DNA of 64,000 nt from Aaosphaeria pasadenensis (GCA_022813625.1 JAKLMB010000004.1:434001-498000), one strand, 5' to 3'; shown: positions 38,088-50,353, counted from the first letter of the stretch. Notes: generated from the sequence alone by a model not told the origin. A program made the numbers and translations.

Positions 38088-38363
38088 TACCTGCTGAGGA
38101 CCATAATTCTCCGACCAAGCTATGAAACAAAAACAAAATCACGCTGTGCAAAATCTTATTATCAAATGGTGCTTCGTGTAAGTCGAGGATCCACGAACGG
38201 TGCTTGCAGTCTACCTAACCAAGACCAATGACGATGCCATCGGTTGCGGAAGGGAACAACTTATTACCGAATTTCCGGCAAGCAAGTATGCCAAGATAAT
38301 TGAGCACCCTCCGATGAACTAGAGCTCCATCAACTGAACTTCGCGCCGCGCAGAACAACCATA
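38088..38363. promoter_or_regulatory. short divergent promoter, PXA gene and MED10
   Basis: Only 276 bases lie between the two start codons, so both genes must share this control region. An AAACAAAAACAAAA tract lies close to the PXA start (about 38125-38138). Confidence 0.6.
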
Positions 38364-38926
38364 ATGGCGCCGGTGGATCAAGGTCAGCCATTACAATTGT
38401 CTACGCCATGGAATTTTGTTAACGTTGCTTCTAGCCGCTACCAACCAGGTAGAGACCCAGTTGAAAGACATTGTACAAAATCTATACAACCTTATCGTTC
38501 AGTCCTTTGACCACCAAGGTAATCCCACCCAGGATGCCATGAAGCGCGAAATGTAAGACCCTTACATAAATGTCCAGCAGATATCTATTCTCTCAATCAC
38601 TAACCTTTCATAGGCAAGTCCTCGTCCAGAACCTGCTCAATCTTACACGCACCGCTCCGTCTGTCAACATAGAGATTCCACCAGATGTTACAAGCTACGT
38701 TGAAGGCTCGCGGAATCCGGATGTGTTCACAAGAGAATTTGTTGAAACTGTCCAGCGGATGAACCAAGCCCTCAAAGGTCGGCTCGAAGGTTACCGATTG
38801 ATGCAAGATTCGCTTGCACAAGCTATAATAAGAGGAATACCTGCCCTGAGTGAAGATGTCGTGAAAGTGTGCAATTTCACCGGACATTCTGTCACAATGC
38901 CTAGCAAGCAAGGTGCATCTACATGA
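38364..38926 (+). CDS. MED10: Mediator complex subunit 10
   Basis: Three exons (38364-38382, 38435-38552, 38614-38926) give 149 residues. The family sequence is clear: QLKDIVQNLYNLIVQSFDHQG, VLVQNLLNLTRTAPS, IPPDVTSYVEGSRNPDVFTREFVE and RMNQALKGRLEGY. MED10 (yeast Nut2) is a middle-module Mediator subunit needed for RNA polymerase II transcription. The 3' end is uncertain. The open frame stops at 38926, but a GT at 38867 could instead splice to 38933, giving DVVK-VEEAF and a longer tail ending at 39157. The conserved core is unaffected. The gene shares a 276-bp promoter with the PXA-domain gene. Confidence 0.9.
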
Positions 38927-41907
38927 GTGTAGGTTGAAGAAGCTTTTGGTTCCCGGCTCCTAATGATCATATCGACTCGTTCATACTTTTCCATCACCGC
39001 ATATATATCCATTGCGATTACACGGCGAGCGGAAACCAAAAGTAAATTCCTTCCAAGGTACCATACTGAGGTGCAAACACGAAGCATCAAACATGCCATA
39101 CCACATCAAGAGCAAAAGATTCTGGATTTCCTTGACGTAGGAGTTTTCAAGAATTAGCTTACCGCACAAGCAATTGTCACAATCCGGGGAAGCGTGCCGT
39201 TGGCTGGGCGAGGCTCTGCTCTAGTAAAATCCGTCGGGAGAGGCCGTTGAATGCGCAATTAAACTTATGTATTCGCCCTTATAGCGGCGACCACACTACT
39301 GCATGAAACATACGTTGACATTCTTCAGTTTGGTGTATTCAGCAAGGCTATCCTCGTTTCACTTTTGTTGCAAGGATGCAGGATTTTCGTCGATTGCCGT
39401 TTCTGGCCCACGACTGATAGCGATAGGAGAATATGCGTCACCACTTGAATAGATACCCCTGCTGAGCATATACCCCTTACAATTATTCGCAATTATCTTC
39501 TTTCCAACCATGTATTGTTGTGATGCGTGGTGAAGCTTGTAGGGACCTCAATTGATGCCTAATTCGGGTTGACACCGGTCCGGCTTAATCCTCCTTGAGG
39601 AGACCCGACTCTTTCATAATGCTTAAAATGTTCGCGCAACATTCCAGTACAGAAGCCACGACCGCTATTTAACATTAAGAACACGCGGGTACGAGCCGAT
39701 TTCCGCTGCATTTAGCCACAATTGACGCAGTCAAGTACAGATAGGGCCGAATCGCTCCCGAATTCCGGTGCCTGGAATTTAAGTTTATCAATTGTCATAT
39801 ATGCATCAGGCGCAGAATATATGCCCAGAAACCGCTGTCGAGCCAGCCCTTCACTCAATTCCAGTGCTTTTCTCTCCAAGATGCAGTGGCATTTGTGGTA
39901 CAAGACAATATATGCAGTACCTCAACGATAGATCATTACATCTTGCAAGAGTGCTTCGACTCGTCCAGGCGTCCAAATGAGATGATCATGTGTGGGCCAT
40001 ACAAATTTCACCGTTGTACCGAATCCACTTTCTTCAAACAATAGACTCTTTAACTAGAGTATCTGTTCCATGGCATGTTCATAGTGGTCGGGTCCGCACT
40101 TTCGCTTCACTTTCCATCCCGACCTTTTCGGGGTCTTCCCGGGACGGTGAATTAGCGATTCATTCGATGCAGAGCCTGATAGTGCACAATCGCCAGACAT
40201 AATTACATACATGTGCCTGGGTGGAGCATGGGTCTGGTACGTGCTCGGACCATATCGTTCAAGGGACAGTAAGCTTAATGAACCTGATATTACTTCGATG
40301 AGTTCATCTAGCGGATACGGACCCCGCTCGTCGCCGAGGAAAAGCTGCTATGAGCGTGAAACACAGGATGCGATGATCAATGGATCGCTTCAAAAGCAGA
40401 GACACTTTGGGAACTCAATGACATGATTGCGTGGGGGTAGCGTATGTGATAGCGATACATGTCAGAGAACAGGCATTTGACTTCAAGCACGATTTAAGAT
40501 CGCGCATGAAGGTCTCACCTCTGATCGCTCCGCAGTCTTATGATATTCACGAGACATTGCTGCGACTTGACATCATTATTGCGAGAACTATGCTACAAGA
40601 TCTATCTGACTGATACATGCATGCCCTGCCGGTGAGACAGAAGGTTAGCAACTGGGGTAAGCAAGGAGTCGTTAGGTACACCTTCATCAACTCATGCACC
40701 AGCTGTAACAAGTCTGTCCTTGCGTGGAAGCGAGCTTCCAAGTAGTTTGACTGTACCTGTGCAAATTAAGCTGGACGTACCTAAGTTCTCGTACCAATAA
40801 TTATGCACGGATAAGGGTAATGCTGTGCATGGAGTCATAAGAGGAGCATGTGTTAGTTACTACCAATTATCGGCGAACATTTGACATAATATCGCATAAT
40901 TGCAGCTTGAATTATACTTTCATTTGTTTTCCAGATTTTCATAAGCGAAACAAGATGTTGGAAGATTGTAAAGTGAACAGCTACTATTTCTTGTTGAAAA
41001 ATATGACCTTATCAAATGTTAGTAGTGCTTTCTCTGTTTAAATATCTTTTAGTGAAGAAAAGTATAGAAAGAGTAATTGTAGTAAAGTTAGAACGAAGTG
41101 AAATTGACAACGGATATGGTTACTTCTGTATACTTGTTCGCCCCTTCCCTCCACATATCCATAATCTGTACACACAACATACACACTATGGCGGCATACA
41201 CAGCCACAAAAAATGAATAGCATGCTGATGTACCATATTAGCTGCGTAGCTATCATCAATTCTACTCAATCTACTGCTCTTCTAAGTGTCATTATGGATT
41301 CAAATGTCTCACCTGATCGTGAAAAGCCAATGCAACGGTGTAAGTCGATTCGTCATCACCGTCCTATATTGACACGGAAATATCTCTCGGAGTTATGAAG
41401 GCTTGACGGCTGAGTCACGTTAAGATGCTACAACATCTTCAACAATTCGTAGCCTCGAAGATGTATTGCCCATAATTCAAGAAGTGAACTTCCATATGGT
41501 TATTTGTTCTGATATACAGTGATCAAATGAGACGGGGAGTTGGAGTCACACCGAGCCAAAATGATACCACTATGGAAAAGACGGTCAAGGGTCTATGAGG
41601 GGACACCGTTTGCTCGAATAGCAAGGCACCAGTCAATGAGCATTGTTCTCGATAGCTGCTTGGGGGTTCAAAATACTATAGCAACAGCGTCAATTTATGA
41701 GCTTCGAGACAGTGATTCGATGCATTTGAGGGTAGATACATTGGAGTTCTTCTGTGAAGGGCAACAGTTCCGTATTTCACCAGAAGTCCAACCAACGCAA
41801 TGGCTCAAGTTGGCGGATTGGAAAAGTTTAGTCTGTTTAAAGAAACATCAGTGAACTAAACTTCTCGCTGGGTAATCGAATTCGGTGAGAGCGTTGGAAA
41901 GTTACAG
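38927..41907. other. 3 kb region without a recognisable gene
   Basis: Only short open frames are present, and none has a recognisable domain. The part from about 40840 to 41240 is strongly AT-rich. A frame at 41540-41854 (TTG start) ends just before the transporter's stop codon and is probably chance. Confidence 0.5.
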
Positions 41908-43941
41908 TCAGTGCTCTGTTGACTGCCTTGTGATACTACCCATTCGTTGTCTGACCACACCTCTGCTCCGACTTCTTTCCAACCTTAACCCCGCGATATT
42001 ATTTCTTTCGCTGTCTATACCCTCTATCGCTCCAGCAGCTTCTTCTCCCTCATCAAAATAATCAATGTCTTGCGGTCTTCCCCCGAGACTGGCGAGCACG
42101 GCTTTGTTGTTAGCTGTCAAACTGTCCAACACACTCAATTCCATCCTGGTAAACCACTTTGGCATCAGAAATGTTCGCAACGGTATCAGTGCGATTATCA
42201 AGACGGGAAATCCGATTGCTGCAATGGTTTGGGAAATGGCTATTGTGGCTGCAACACCAAGTATCTGGAGGCTGATATAAAGAGCGATCTTGCGCCTGCG
42301 AATGGTTGTTAAAGGGTGGGACGATTCTAAGAACCGGGTCTCGGATTGGAGGTAGATGAGCTTTTGGAGGACACCATTCGTTTCTATGGAGCCCCACTGT
42401 CACTGATGTTAATAATGGTAACTGGATGAATTGTATCGTACTCTTTGAACTTACACCAACAACGAAGAAGACCCCCCCAAATACTGCGGCTGGCATGGTG
42501 TGTAGCACTACTAGGAGTGGACCTGTCATGGTGCCGATAAGAGCAAGACCCATTAGGAAATGAGATACGCGCTGTTCGACGACGGCAGTAGCTTCCACGC
42601 GAGGTCTACGTAATTCGCCTCCATCTAACGTACGAACAACATCGACATGAGTCTCATAAATGGTCAGCGAATCGGTGTGAACTGGTGCTTGAGGTACAAG
42701 TCCATTTGGCATAGGAAGTCCGAGGATGCCAGCTACGAACGTGGTGCAGCCAAGTAGGAAAAAGTCCCAATGAAATCCAGCAGGTTTCTTTAGCGGAAAC
42801 TGGCGAGCCTGGGCTGTGAGGCTGCTCACGTTCTATGTCAGGTCAGATGTAGACATTAAGAGGTTGCGTGTGAACATACATGATCGTAGTAAAACAATAA
42901 CATAAGTAGAAACCCAAATGGCAACGCCACGAAGACCCATTTTGCATCAAGGTTCCAGAAGTCGATAAGCCAACTTCGCGGTTGAGTGGGGTGAAATGCC
43001 TTATGGATAGGCACATACGTGATACCGGAGTGGTGTAGACGCCCTGGGAAATGGGCAAAACCGACCCAAAATAAAGTTGGAAATATGAAAGAATAATCAG
43101 CAAGAATGCTGCGGCACCAAGGCTTCCACACGGTGCTGGAACCGAGTTTTTCGAGAGCGTAAACGGATCCGAAGTAAAGTATTGCAATTAGGCAACTCAG
43201 ATACCCTGCAGTACTACCCGCAACACTGAACTCATTCACAAGCTCCTCAACACCCTTTACTACACAATAGAGTCAGTATGAAACCTATTATCAGTTTGGG
43301 TAAGACTCACTGATATAGATTATGCCGACATACAACCCAAAAGACTCGCTGGAGAAGTCGGTAATATACTTCATGTAATCGCAGTAGTTCAGAAAGGAAA
43401 CGATCCAGTGAAATATAGAACCCCAAATTCCTACCCAAGCCATGAACTGTGGGTACAAGGTGACATCGTATTGCTTTATGATATCATACGTTGTATAGTT
43501 GAAAAGGGATATCAAACCCGTAACGCCAACAATAGTCAAGGGCTGGGCTGATAGAATGCTAAAAACCATGGCAGCAAGAGCAGAAGCGAAGAGGGCTTCA
43601 TTGATTCCATAGAATTCGCCAGTGCGCCGCGTCATATCCAAAGTGAATGCGATCGCAGGTAGAAGGCTCAAAATCGATCAGCAAGACTCTTAAATACCGC
43701 ATCCCAAAACCTACTTGACAAAGTACATCCGGACGATACTAGCAAATGTTCGATATGTCCAGGCATCGACAAGATCACTCCAGTAGTACGGCAGACGTCT
43801 CTTTACATCGTGCCACATCCCTAGCCCGGGTCGAAGAGCCCGATAGCGTCGCCATCCCCTTTGCCCTTCGAAGGTATAAGACTTGGTCGTATGAACCCTC
43901 CTTAGTTCCGGATCCTTGGACCCTTGTGAATCACTGTTCAT
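41908..43941 (-). CDS. BOR1: SLC4-family anion transporter, Bor1-like
   Basis: Five exons on the minus strand (43941-43715, 43666-43311, 43259-42880, 42832-42455, 42396-41908) with introns of 47-58 nt give 609 residues. All five join in frame and give an unbroken HCO3-/borate transporter sequence: YFVNLLPAIAFTLDM, SAQPLTIVGVTGLISLFNY, YIIKGVEELVNEF, YDHNVSSLTAQARQFPLKKP, GFHWDFFLLG, GLPMPNGLVPQAPVHT and HTMPAAVFGGVFFVVGWGSIE. About a dozen membrane segments are expected. Yeast Bor1 exports borate; fungal members may move borate or bicarbonate. The C-terminal tail is acidic (DYFDEGEEAAG) and cytosolic. It is divergent from the SET-domain gene. Confidence 0.92.
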
Positions 43942-44691
43942 AACTGCTCAGTTGAGGATTTGAAAGCAATTGAATGCACGGCAATCAACCAAGATTGCAA
44001 CAAAGACCGCTAGATGATGTTGGGGGTAGATAACCATTGGGATATAGAACTATGTGAACCTACACTGGCTAGAATGGGACCATTTTATAGGCAAATTCAT
44101 GACAGGTGATGATCTCAGTTACATCAATGGCAGCGTTACGTTCTAGGGGCACCGTCATAAATGTCATACTTGATAACTAATGGATACATCTCAAATCCTA
44201 GTATGACTTGGCGAATTCACAACAGCTGAATTCATTCAGAATACCAACTTGAATGTCCAGCAAAACTGTATATGACTGCTCCAATCGAAACTTTTCACTT
44301 CAAAGATGACATGAATCATGTATCATCTTGTTCCTTCTTATTCTCTCCTCATTTTTTAAAACTGCATCTTCATTGTCTCACAGTTTAGGGGATAGTGGTG
44401 ACGTTTTGGGACTGGGTCGGGCCGATATAATATGCTGCCCGGGCAAAATGAATGCAGTGCTCACCCAGATTTATATGAAATCCTACTGAGCTGTAACCAC
44501 TGAAACATTCAGCTAGATAAAATAAGTTTACTTATTGTGATGACCTACTACTAAATAACAAATACCTCTTCTTTCATATTACACGATATGCGAGCGATCT
44601 AGGGAACCCTTTCACTCGCTGTCTTTGCTTTGTCATGGGCTGGAGAGCGGGGGTATCTGAAAGAAGTAAAGCGTAAGCGTTACACGTGCCA
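43942..44691. other. divergent intergenic region, BOR1-like and SET genes
   Basis: 750 bases of AT-rich sequence without a convincing frame. It should carry both promoters. Confidence 0.5.
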
Positions 44692-46987
44692 ATGCCCACT
44701 TTTGGAATCATCGAGGCCCCAGATTCCTATCTACAACCTTCATCTGCAATAATCTCCGACCAAAAGACTAATTCAGCGATCAGCCCATCCCTATCAGACA
44801 CTAGCGAGCCCAGAGTTCGAGTTGCATGCAACTGGGGAATCGGTGAGATAGTCAGTCTTTCATGCATTGCAAGGCTATGGACACTCCAAGAGATCTAGGA
44901 GGTTCAATTACGTCTCCAATCGTCCGGGCAAGTAATCAGAATTGCAGTAAAGCTTGGTTCGTTATACCTCGCAGCTTGGTTTGACGGTTCGGTATCACAA
45001 ATCAGCATGAGCGAACTGAACCAAATTGACGGCTTGTCGGAGTGCATTGAGCGGGCTGTACGGGAACACCTCGAGAAGTTGGATGTTAAATGGCCATTCG
45101 CAGACAATCTTAATCGTCCAATACTCCGCATTGAGGCTTTCTTGGAAGATGGAGTCCAAGGAGCCGCAGACAAAAGTCTTTCTGAAAAAGTCGCTTCAGT
45201 AGGTCCAATCATTCCTGTGGACATAGTCACCTGCAGAAGGAAGTATCTGTAGATGATGATACCTGTTAAAAACTAACATTATGTAGCGCACATTGGACTT
45301 GAGTGAGATCATCACGCCGACGCCCTCACGAAGTCCCACGGAACGGCCACCCGACCTCAGTCAAGAGTCTGTGGAAGGCCCTTTGCTCAATCATAACGAA
45401 AGGTCGCAACAAAATATAGGCGAGTCAATAAGAGACGAAAGGCCACCAGAACAATCGCATAGAAACGAGGATGAAGTAGACGGGCGGACTCGGAAAGGGA
45501 TAGGAGGGTTACGCATCTCACAAACAAACGCAATCCAAGAAGACCACAGTGAGCATCAGAGGAGCATGCAAAGCGACAGCCGAAATTTCCCTAAGCGCAG
45601 GAAGGTTATTTCTGAGAAATTCGTTTTTCAGCCTTCGACATTAGACAAATTGATTAGTGGTATTTGGGAACAGGTTCATGGGAATCTATCTCTAGACCCT
45701 CGAGCGATATTTGAGCAATTCCAGATTGCTCCAGCAACCGCCGCTACAGATTCTCTCCAACCACGGGCGGATATCACCATCATGCCAAGCTCCAGTGACT
45801 CCATTGGCAAACTAGATGATTCTTTCAGTAGGATGAATGTCTTTTGTCGTAAGGTTACTCAAGCAAGTCGCGTCTGCCGGTCCATCGAAATTATTGTACA
45901 GGCACGTTGGGTCGAGATCTTTGACGAACAAGTAACTCGTCGAATCGCTCACCATCCGGAGTACTCAGCTACAAAACATCGCAAAGCAGCGTTGATGGAA
46001 GCGTGCCAAGATTTCAGTTGGTCAGAAAAGGAGCTCAGAAACAAGATGGCAATCTGGAGAGGGTATAAAGAGGTCAAAGATGCTGCAGGATGGGCAGCCT
46101 TGATATTTGCAGGGATGGGTATCTATCGTTTCTGCAAGTATCGTGTAGGGTTTGATGAAGTTGCCATGCGACGATTACAGAATCTGCGCCCTAGGTTGGA
46201 GGTGGCAGCGGACACTCTTCACCCCAACTGGCGACAGATTTTGTCCATTGTCGGAGAATCATCTAGACTTCAGTATACCGGTCACGCCCATGACTGGGTC
46301 GTCTTTGAAGACGGCTCAGAACCTGTACCACTTCGAAAGACATACCTACAGTATGATCCTTATTTCGCATTCGAACATGTTGATGACTCAATCATCGACG
46401 AAGGCGCCTGGGGTTGTGAAGACCCACGCTGGATACCTCAACCGAACGCTGTGGCGCGTGTCTCCGAGTCCTTTATATGTGCTGCCTGTGGTGAGCAGCA
46501 GTCAGATGATCCCAAGGCGAACTCGTGTTACTGCTTTCCCGCTCTGTTTGGGTGCGTTCGTAGAAGCCTACCGGCTGTGCAAGTTTTCCGTACTGCTGAC
46601 GGTCGTAACAATGGCCTACAAGCTCTGGTTTCCTTTGAGCGCGGAGCGGCAGTAGGAGAGTTTGTTGGATTAGTGACCAAAGGTGTCAGGCATCTCGATG
46701 TTATGGATGGCTCAACACCCTCCGCAAGCTATCAAATCTGGCAAGGAAGACAAGGAAATTATACCCGATTTGTGAATCACAGTTGCAAAGCAAACGCCCA
46801 ATTCTCACAATTCAATTGGCTCGATACGCAGCGAATAGTTCTGGTTAGCAAGGGTATCGAAGCAGGGGCTGAAGTGACAGTCGATTATTCCGACAGATAT
46901 TGGAGCGGACTCGACAAAACGTGTTTATGCGGAGAAACGTGTTGCAGATACAATAGAAGAAAAGGTAGCGCTGCAGTTGAAAGTTAG
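44692..46987 (+). CDS. SET-domain protein, probable lysine methyltransferase
   Basis: Proposed exons 44692-44850, 44899-45198 and 45287-46987 give 719 residues. If intron 2 instead starts at 45226, nine residues (VGPIIPVDI) are added. The C-terminal SET domain is clear: GLQALVSFERGAAVGEFVG, YTRFVNHSCKANAQF with NHSC at 650-653, VTVDYSDRYW with the catalytic-type Tyr, and a post-SET Cys cluster (Cys699, 701, 705, 706 in CLCGETCC). A partial Cys-rich segment (AACGEQ to CYCFPALFGC) sits before SET, where a pre-SET would lie, but the nine-Cys pattern is not there. A central helical region (about 270-430) resembles uncharacterised fungal SET proteins. It may modify histones or other proteins; the target is unknown. 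The first exon is the least certain part; its GTCAGT donor is the only one that keeps the frame. Confidence 0.8.
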
Positions 46988-47360
46988 CCGCCGTTGTTGG
47001 TTTTGGCGGCAAAAGTTCGAGTCAATCACAACATCATTTATTGTCATGTGACTACAGACTTAGTAGAGGTGCCGGATGTTATAATTAAATACAAAATTTC
47101 TAAATTCCACACCTGACCACACATCTTATTCAATGCCACAGCAGAGGCTCTGCTGTAGGGCAAATGTCGGACTCCAAAATTATCACCCGATGCCTTATCG
47201 ATAACCCGTGCCAAGACGTACATCCCTAACCCTGCACAAAATTTCCTTGACTGCCTCCAGAACTTGTCTGTTACTTTGGAATCATAGAATCGACTTAAAT
47301 CTGTACAGCTTTGAACGGACCCTCGAAACTTCATATCTGATCGGACTATAACTTCGCGAC
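46988..47360. other. intergenic region, SET gene to DBP8
   Basis: 373 bases between two genes in the same orientation. No gene is seen. It should hold the SET 3' UTR and the DBP8 promoter. Confidence 0.5.
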
Positions 47361-49042
47361 ATGTCTACCGCTATTAAGCGCTCTAAACTCTTGGAAAATT
47401 CCGATGAAGAAGAACGTGCATCCTATGAATCCAGTTCATCAGACGAGGAGATCCTAGAACATCAGGACGGATCACGAAAACGAAGGAAACTGTCCCCTGT
47501 GACGACTGTTCCCGTCTCCACCATCTCAAGAATCAAGCAAAAGGATTCCACTGCCTCTAGTGCAAAGCAAGAGATCGTCAAGGAAAATGTCGACAAAAAC
47601 ACTACCTTTGCCTCCATGGATGTCTCCGTTTGGCTCATTGCCTCCCTAGCTTCTATGGAGATAAAGCACCCCACGGGAATTCAGAAACAGACCATACCCG
47701 AAATCCTTAAAGGACGAGACTGCATTGGTGGTTCAAGAACAGGTGAAAGAACATTCGCACGTGATCAGATGGCCACAAACTAACAGAAACAGGTACCGGA
47801 AAGACTGTAGCCTTTGCCGTTCCAAGTATGTGTTCCTAGTCGTATACTTCAACTATTAAACTGACCCCGGAAGTCTTGCAGAAATGGGCAGAAGACCCTA
47901 TGGGCATTTTCGCTGTTGTCCTCACTCCTACCAGGTAAGCCCTAACATATGCCTGGGCCGCCTTTCAGCTAACGAGTGCAAGGGAACTTGCCATACAATT
48001 GTACGAGCAGTTTGCTGCTATCGGAGCTAGAGCTTCACTCAAACCTTTACTCATTACAGGCGGCGCGGATCAGCGGGATCAAGCACTCAAACTCGCCTCT
48101 AAACCTCACGTTGTTATTTCCACTCCTGGACGCCTTGCAGAGCACGTGAGATTGTCCGGCGAAGACACGATAAGCGGGTTGCGCCGCGTCAGATTCATTG
48201 TACTTGATGAAGCGGATCGATTGCTATCCCCAGGAAAGGGGAGCATGCTTCCCGATTTACAGACATGTCTTTCGGTCATGCCACCACCCGCAAAGCGACA
48301 AACTCTCCTCTTTACCGCGACTATGACTCCCGAAGTCATGGCTTTGAAAGACCAGCCCCGTCCCGGCCGTCCACCGATCTTCATTTGCGAAGTCGATACA
48401 GACAAAATCGCCATTCCACCCAAACTACAGCAAAAATACATCCAGGCACCTGTTACTCACAAGGAATGCTATCTGCACGTTCTATTGAGCACGCCAGAGA
48501 ACATCAAGAAATCGGTGATTATTTTTTGCAACCGCACCGACACCGCCAACCTCCTGGAATACATGCTGCGCTCACTAGAGCACCGTGTCACCGCATTACA
48601 TTCTGGACTTCGACAACCTGAGCGTGTCTCAAACTTGGCCCGATTCCGCGCTCAGGCCGCTAGAATTCTTGTCGCAACGGACGTAGCAGCCCGTGGATTG
48701 GACATACCTGAGGTGGCTTTGGTTATTAATTACGACGTACCGCGAGATCCTGACGACTACATCCACAGAGTTGGCCGTACGGCTCGTGCTGGAAGAGTTG
48801 GTCACAGTGTTACACTTGTGGGACAGAGAGATGTTGATCTTGTTCATGCCATCGAAGGGAGGGTAGGAAGGCCAATGGAAGAATACGAAGAGGAAGGCGT
48901 CAACATTGAGACCAGGGTGGTGAGAGATGCCTTGAAGCCGGTGACCGAAAAGAAGAGAGAGGCATTGCTGCAAATTGAGGAGGGTAGAGACGTTCGTGGC
49001 AACCGCAGAACAGGCATGCAAAGTAAGAAGAGAAGGTCGTAG
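47361..49042 (+). CDS. DBP8: DEAD-box RNA helicase DBP8
   Basis: Four exons (47361-47742, 47793-47825, 47874-47934, 47983-49042) give 511 residues. DEAD-box motifs: Q-motif region [14 protein letters not shown], Walker A SRTGTGKT (125-132, restored by splicing), PTREL, TPGRL, DEAD (234-237), TAT in place of SAT (270-272), [11 protein letters not shown] and HRVGRTAR (420-427). The acidic Ser-rich N-terminus, short length and sequence ([26 protein letters not shown]) match Dbp8, which acts with Esf2 in early 18S rRNA processing in the nucleolus. The basic tail (KKRRS) fits nucleolar targeting. The related helicases DDX49 and Rrp3 are less likely but not excluded. Confidence 0.9.
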
Positions 49043-49348
49043 TTCCAGCTGCCAGACTGGTCTCACTGTAGATGATGTAGGATTCAGAACTGAACTAGAC
49101 AGATGTGTAATTGAAAGCTACGTTTTTTATTTTTACGACTAGGATCCACTGTGCATTCATGCTTCGGATATCATCGCATACTACATGCGGGGTAATCAAC
49201 TACCATCCTCGAAGGGCGCGCATTAGCTCCGCATCGCTATTCCAGAATGATCCTATAAAGTTCTTGACGCTTCATTCAAGACACTCGGAGCACAAATTTA
49301 TTGCTATTGCGTCCCTCGTATATACCCTAGTTCACGCTACCTCGTACA
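49043..49348. other. intergenic region, DBP8 to RidA
   Basis: 306 bases. A TATATACCC stretch at 49319-49327 lies about 21 bases before the RidA ATG and could be its TATA element. Nothing else is seen. Confidence 0.5.
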
Positions 49349-49849
49349 ATGGCCACGAAGAAGGAAGTAGTCCACAGCGACTCTTGGCCGCAGCCATTTC
49401 CGGTCATGCCGTTCTCCGCCGCCGTCAAGTGCAACGGCATGGTTTATCTCTCTGGTAACATTGGGATAGACCCAAAGACGAACAAATTGGTCGAAGGGGA
49501 CATCAAGGGCCGAACGGTTGGACTTATTCCATGAGCAGAATCTGACAAGGAAATTCGTTAATGATTTTGCAGAAAATGATCATGACCATAATATCCGGGG
49601 TTTTGAAAGACGCTGGATCTGACATTAACAATATTGTTAAATGCAATGTGTTCTTAAAGGATATGGCGGATTTTGGTGCAATGAATGAGGCCTATCTGGA
49701 GTTTTTCCCAGACCCGGCTTTCAAGCCTGTATGTATTACATCAAATTTGATAGACGAGGAACTAATATACACAGGCTAGGACTTGTGTGCAAGTTGCAGG
49801 ATTGCCGCTAGGAACAGATGTCGAAATTGAATGCGTGGCACATCTTTGA
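49349..49849 (+). CDS. RidA/YjgF-family enamine/imine deaminase
   Basis: Three exons (49349-49516, 49573-49728, 49775-49849) give 132 residues, the family's usual length. The family pattern is clear: PFSAAVKCNGMVYLSGNIGIDP, GVLKDAGSDINNIVKCNVFLKDMADF, MNEAYLEFFP and the ending PARTCVQVAGLPLGTDVEIECVAH, with the substrate-binding Arg110. These trimeric enzymes hydrolyse reactive enamine/imine products of PLP enzymes; fungal Mmf1 is mitochondrial and Hmf1 cytosolic. There is no clear mitochondrial targeting sequence, so a cytosolic form is likelier. The first intron has a weak GTTGGA donor. Confidence 0.9.
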
Positions 49850-50227
49850 GGTTCTATAGCATCTGACTGGCAAAGTACGCAAGGTATATTGCGTTACGCA
49901 AGCATTGTCACAATAGGTTATTGCTTCAGCTCTCAGATTCAATGACTATATTATTTTCACTATTCCAATGTTTTTGGAAAGAAGATGGCAAAGAAGTCTT
50001 CGAAGCGGACGAAAAGGAAACAGAAGAGAGTCAATAATACAGAAAAATAAGGAAGCATTAAAACGGAATATCGTGCTACATATATAGTAAGAACATTCCT
50101 GACAAGTAAAAAAGATCGAGTCTGTCCCAAGGCCTGGTGAAGGAACATATACTTTCCCAGCCATTCACCATGAGTTGACAAAATGTGCAAAAAAAGATGT
50201 TTCCACTTGACGTGATCGCTACTGAAA
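49850..50227. other. intergenic region between RidA gene and tRNA
   Basis: It holds the RidA 3' UTR and, on the minus strand, the trailer of the tRNA gene. Nothing else was recognised. Confidence 0.5.
50189..50195 (-). terminator. RNA polymerase III terminator (T7 run)
   Basis: On the minus strand a run of seven T lies 33 bases after the tRNA acceptor stem. Pol III stops at runs of four or more T, so this fits termination of the tRNA-Lys transcript. The T3 directly after the acceptor stem is too short. Confidence 0.65.
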
Positions 50228-50236
50228 GCCCGATGC

Positions 50237-50288
50237 CTGAGTGAATGTTAGTTATATGCTAAGGTAACTTAGTGTCAGATGAACTTAC
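50237..50288 (-). other. spliceosome-type intron in the T-arm of tRNA-Lys
   Basis: 52 nt inserted between positions 63 and 64 of the tRNA. It begins GTAAGT, has TAACTAAC 20 to 13 bases before its end, and ends CTCAG. These are the same donor, branch and acceptor signals, and the same length, as the protein-coding introns of this window. Its removal restores full T-stem and acceptor pairing. The cut is ambiguous by one G, but GT-AG is one of the two equivalent placements. Confidence 0.75.
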
Positions 50289-50314
50289 GGGGGTCGAACC
50301 CGCAACCTTGAGAT

Positions 50315-50353
50315 TGCATCGTATTCCAATCGTGTTTGACAGATCGTGAATCC
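50315..50353 (-). other. canonical tRNA intron after position 37
   Basis: 39 nt between A37 and A38 of the anticodon loop. Introns at this site are removed by the tRNA splicing endonuclease, and such introns are common in fungal tRNA-Lys(CUU). Confidence 0.85.

Noticed and set aside
50237..50288. archaeal-type bulge-helix-bulge intron as explanation of the T-arm insert
   Set aside because: The insert ends do not form the paired helix with two bulges around the cut sites, whereas GTAAGT, TAACTAAC and CTCAG match the spliceosomal pattern.
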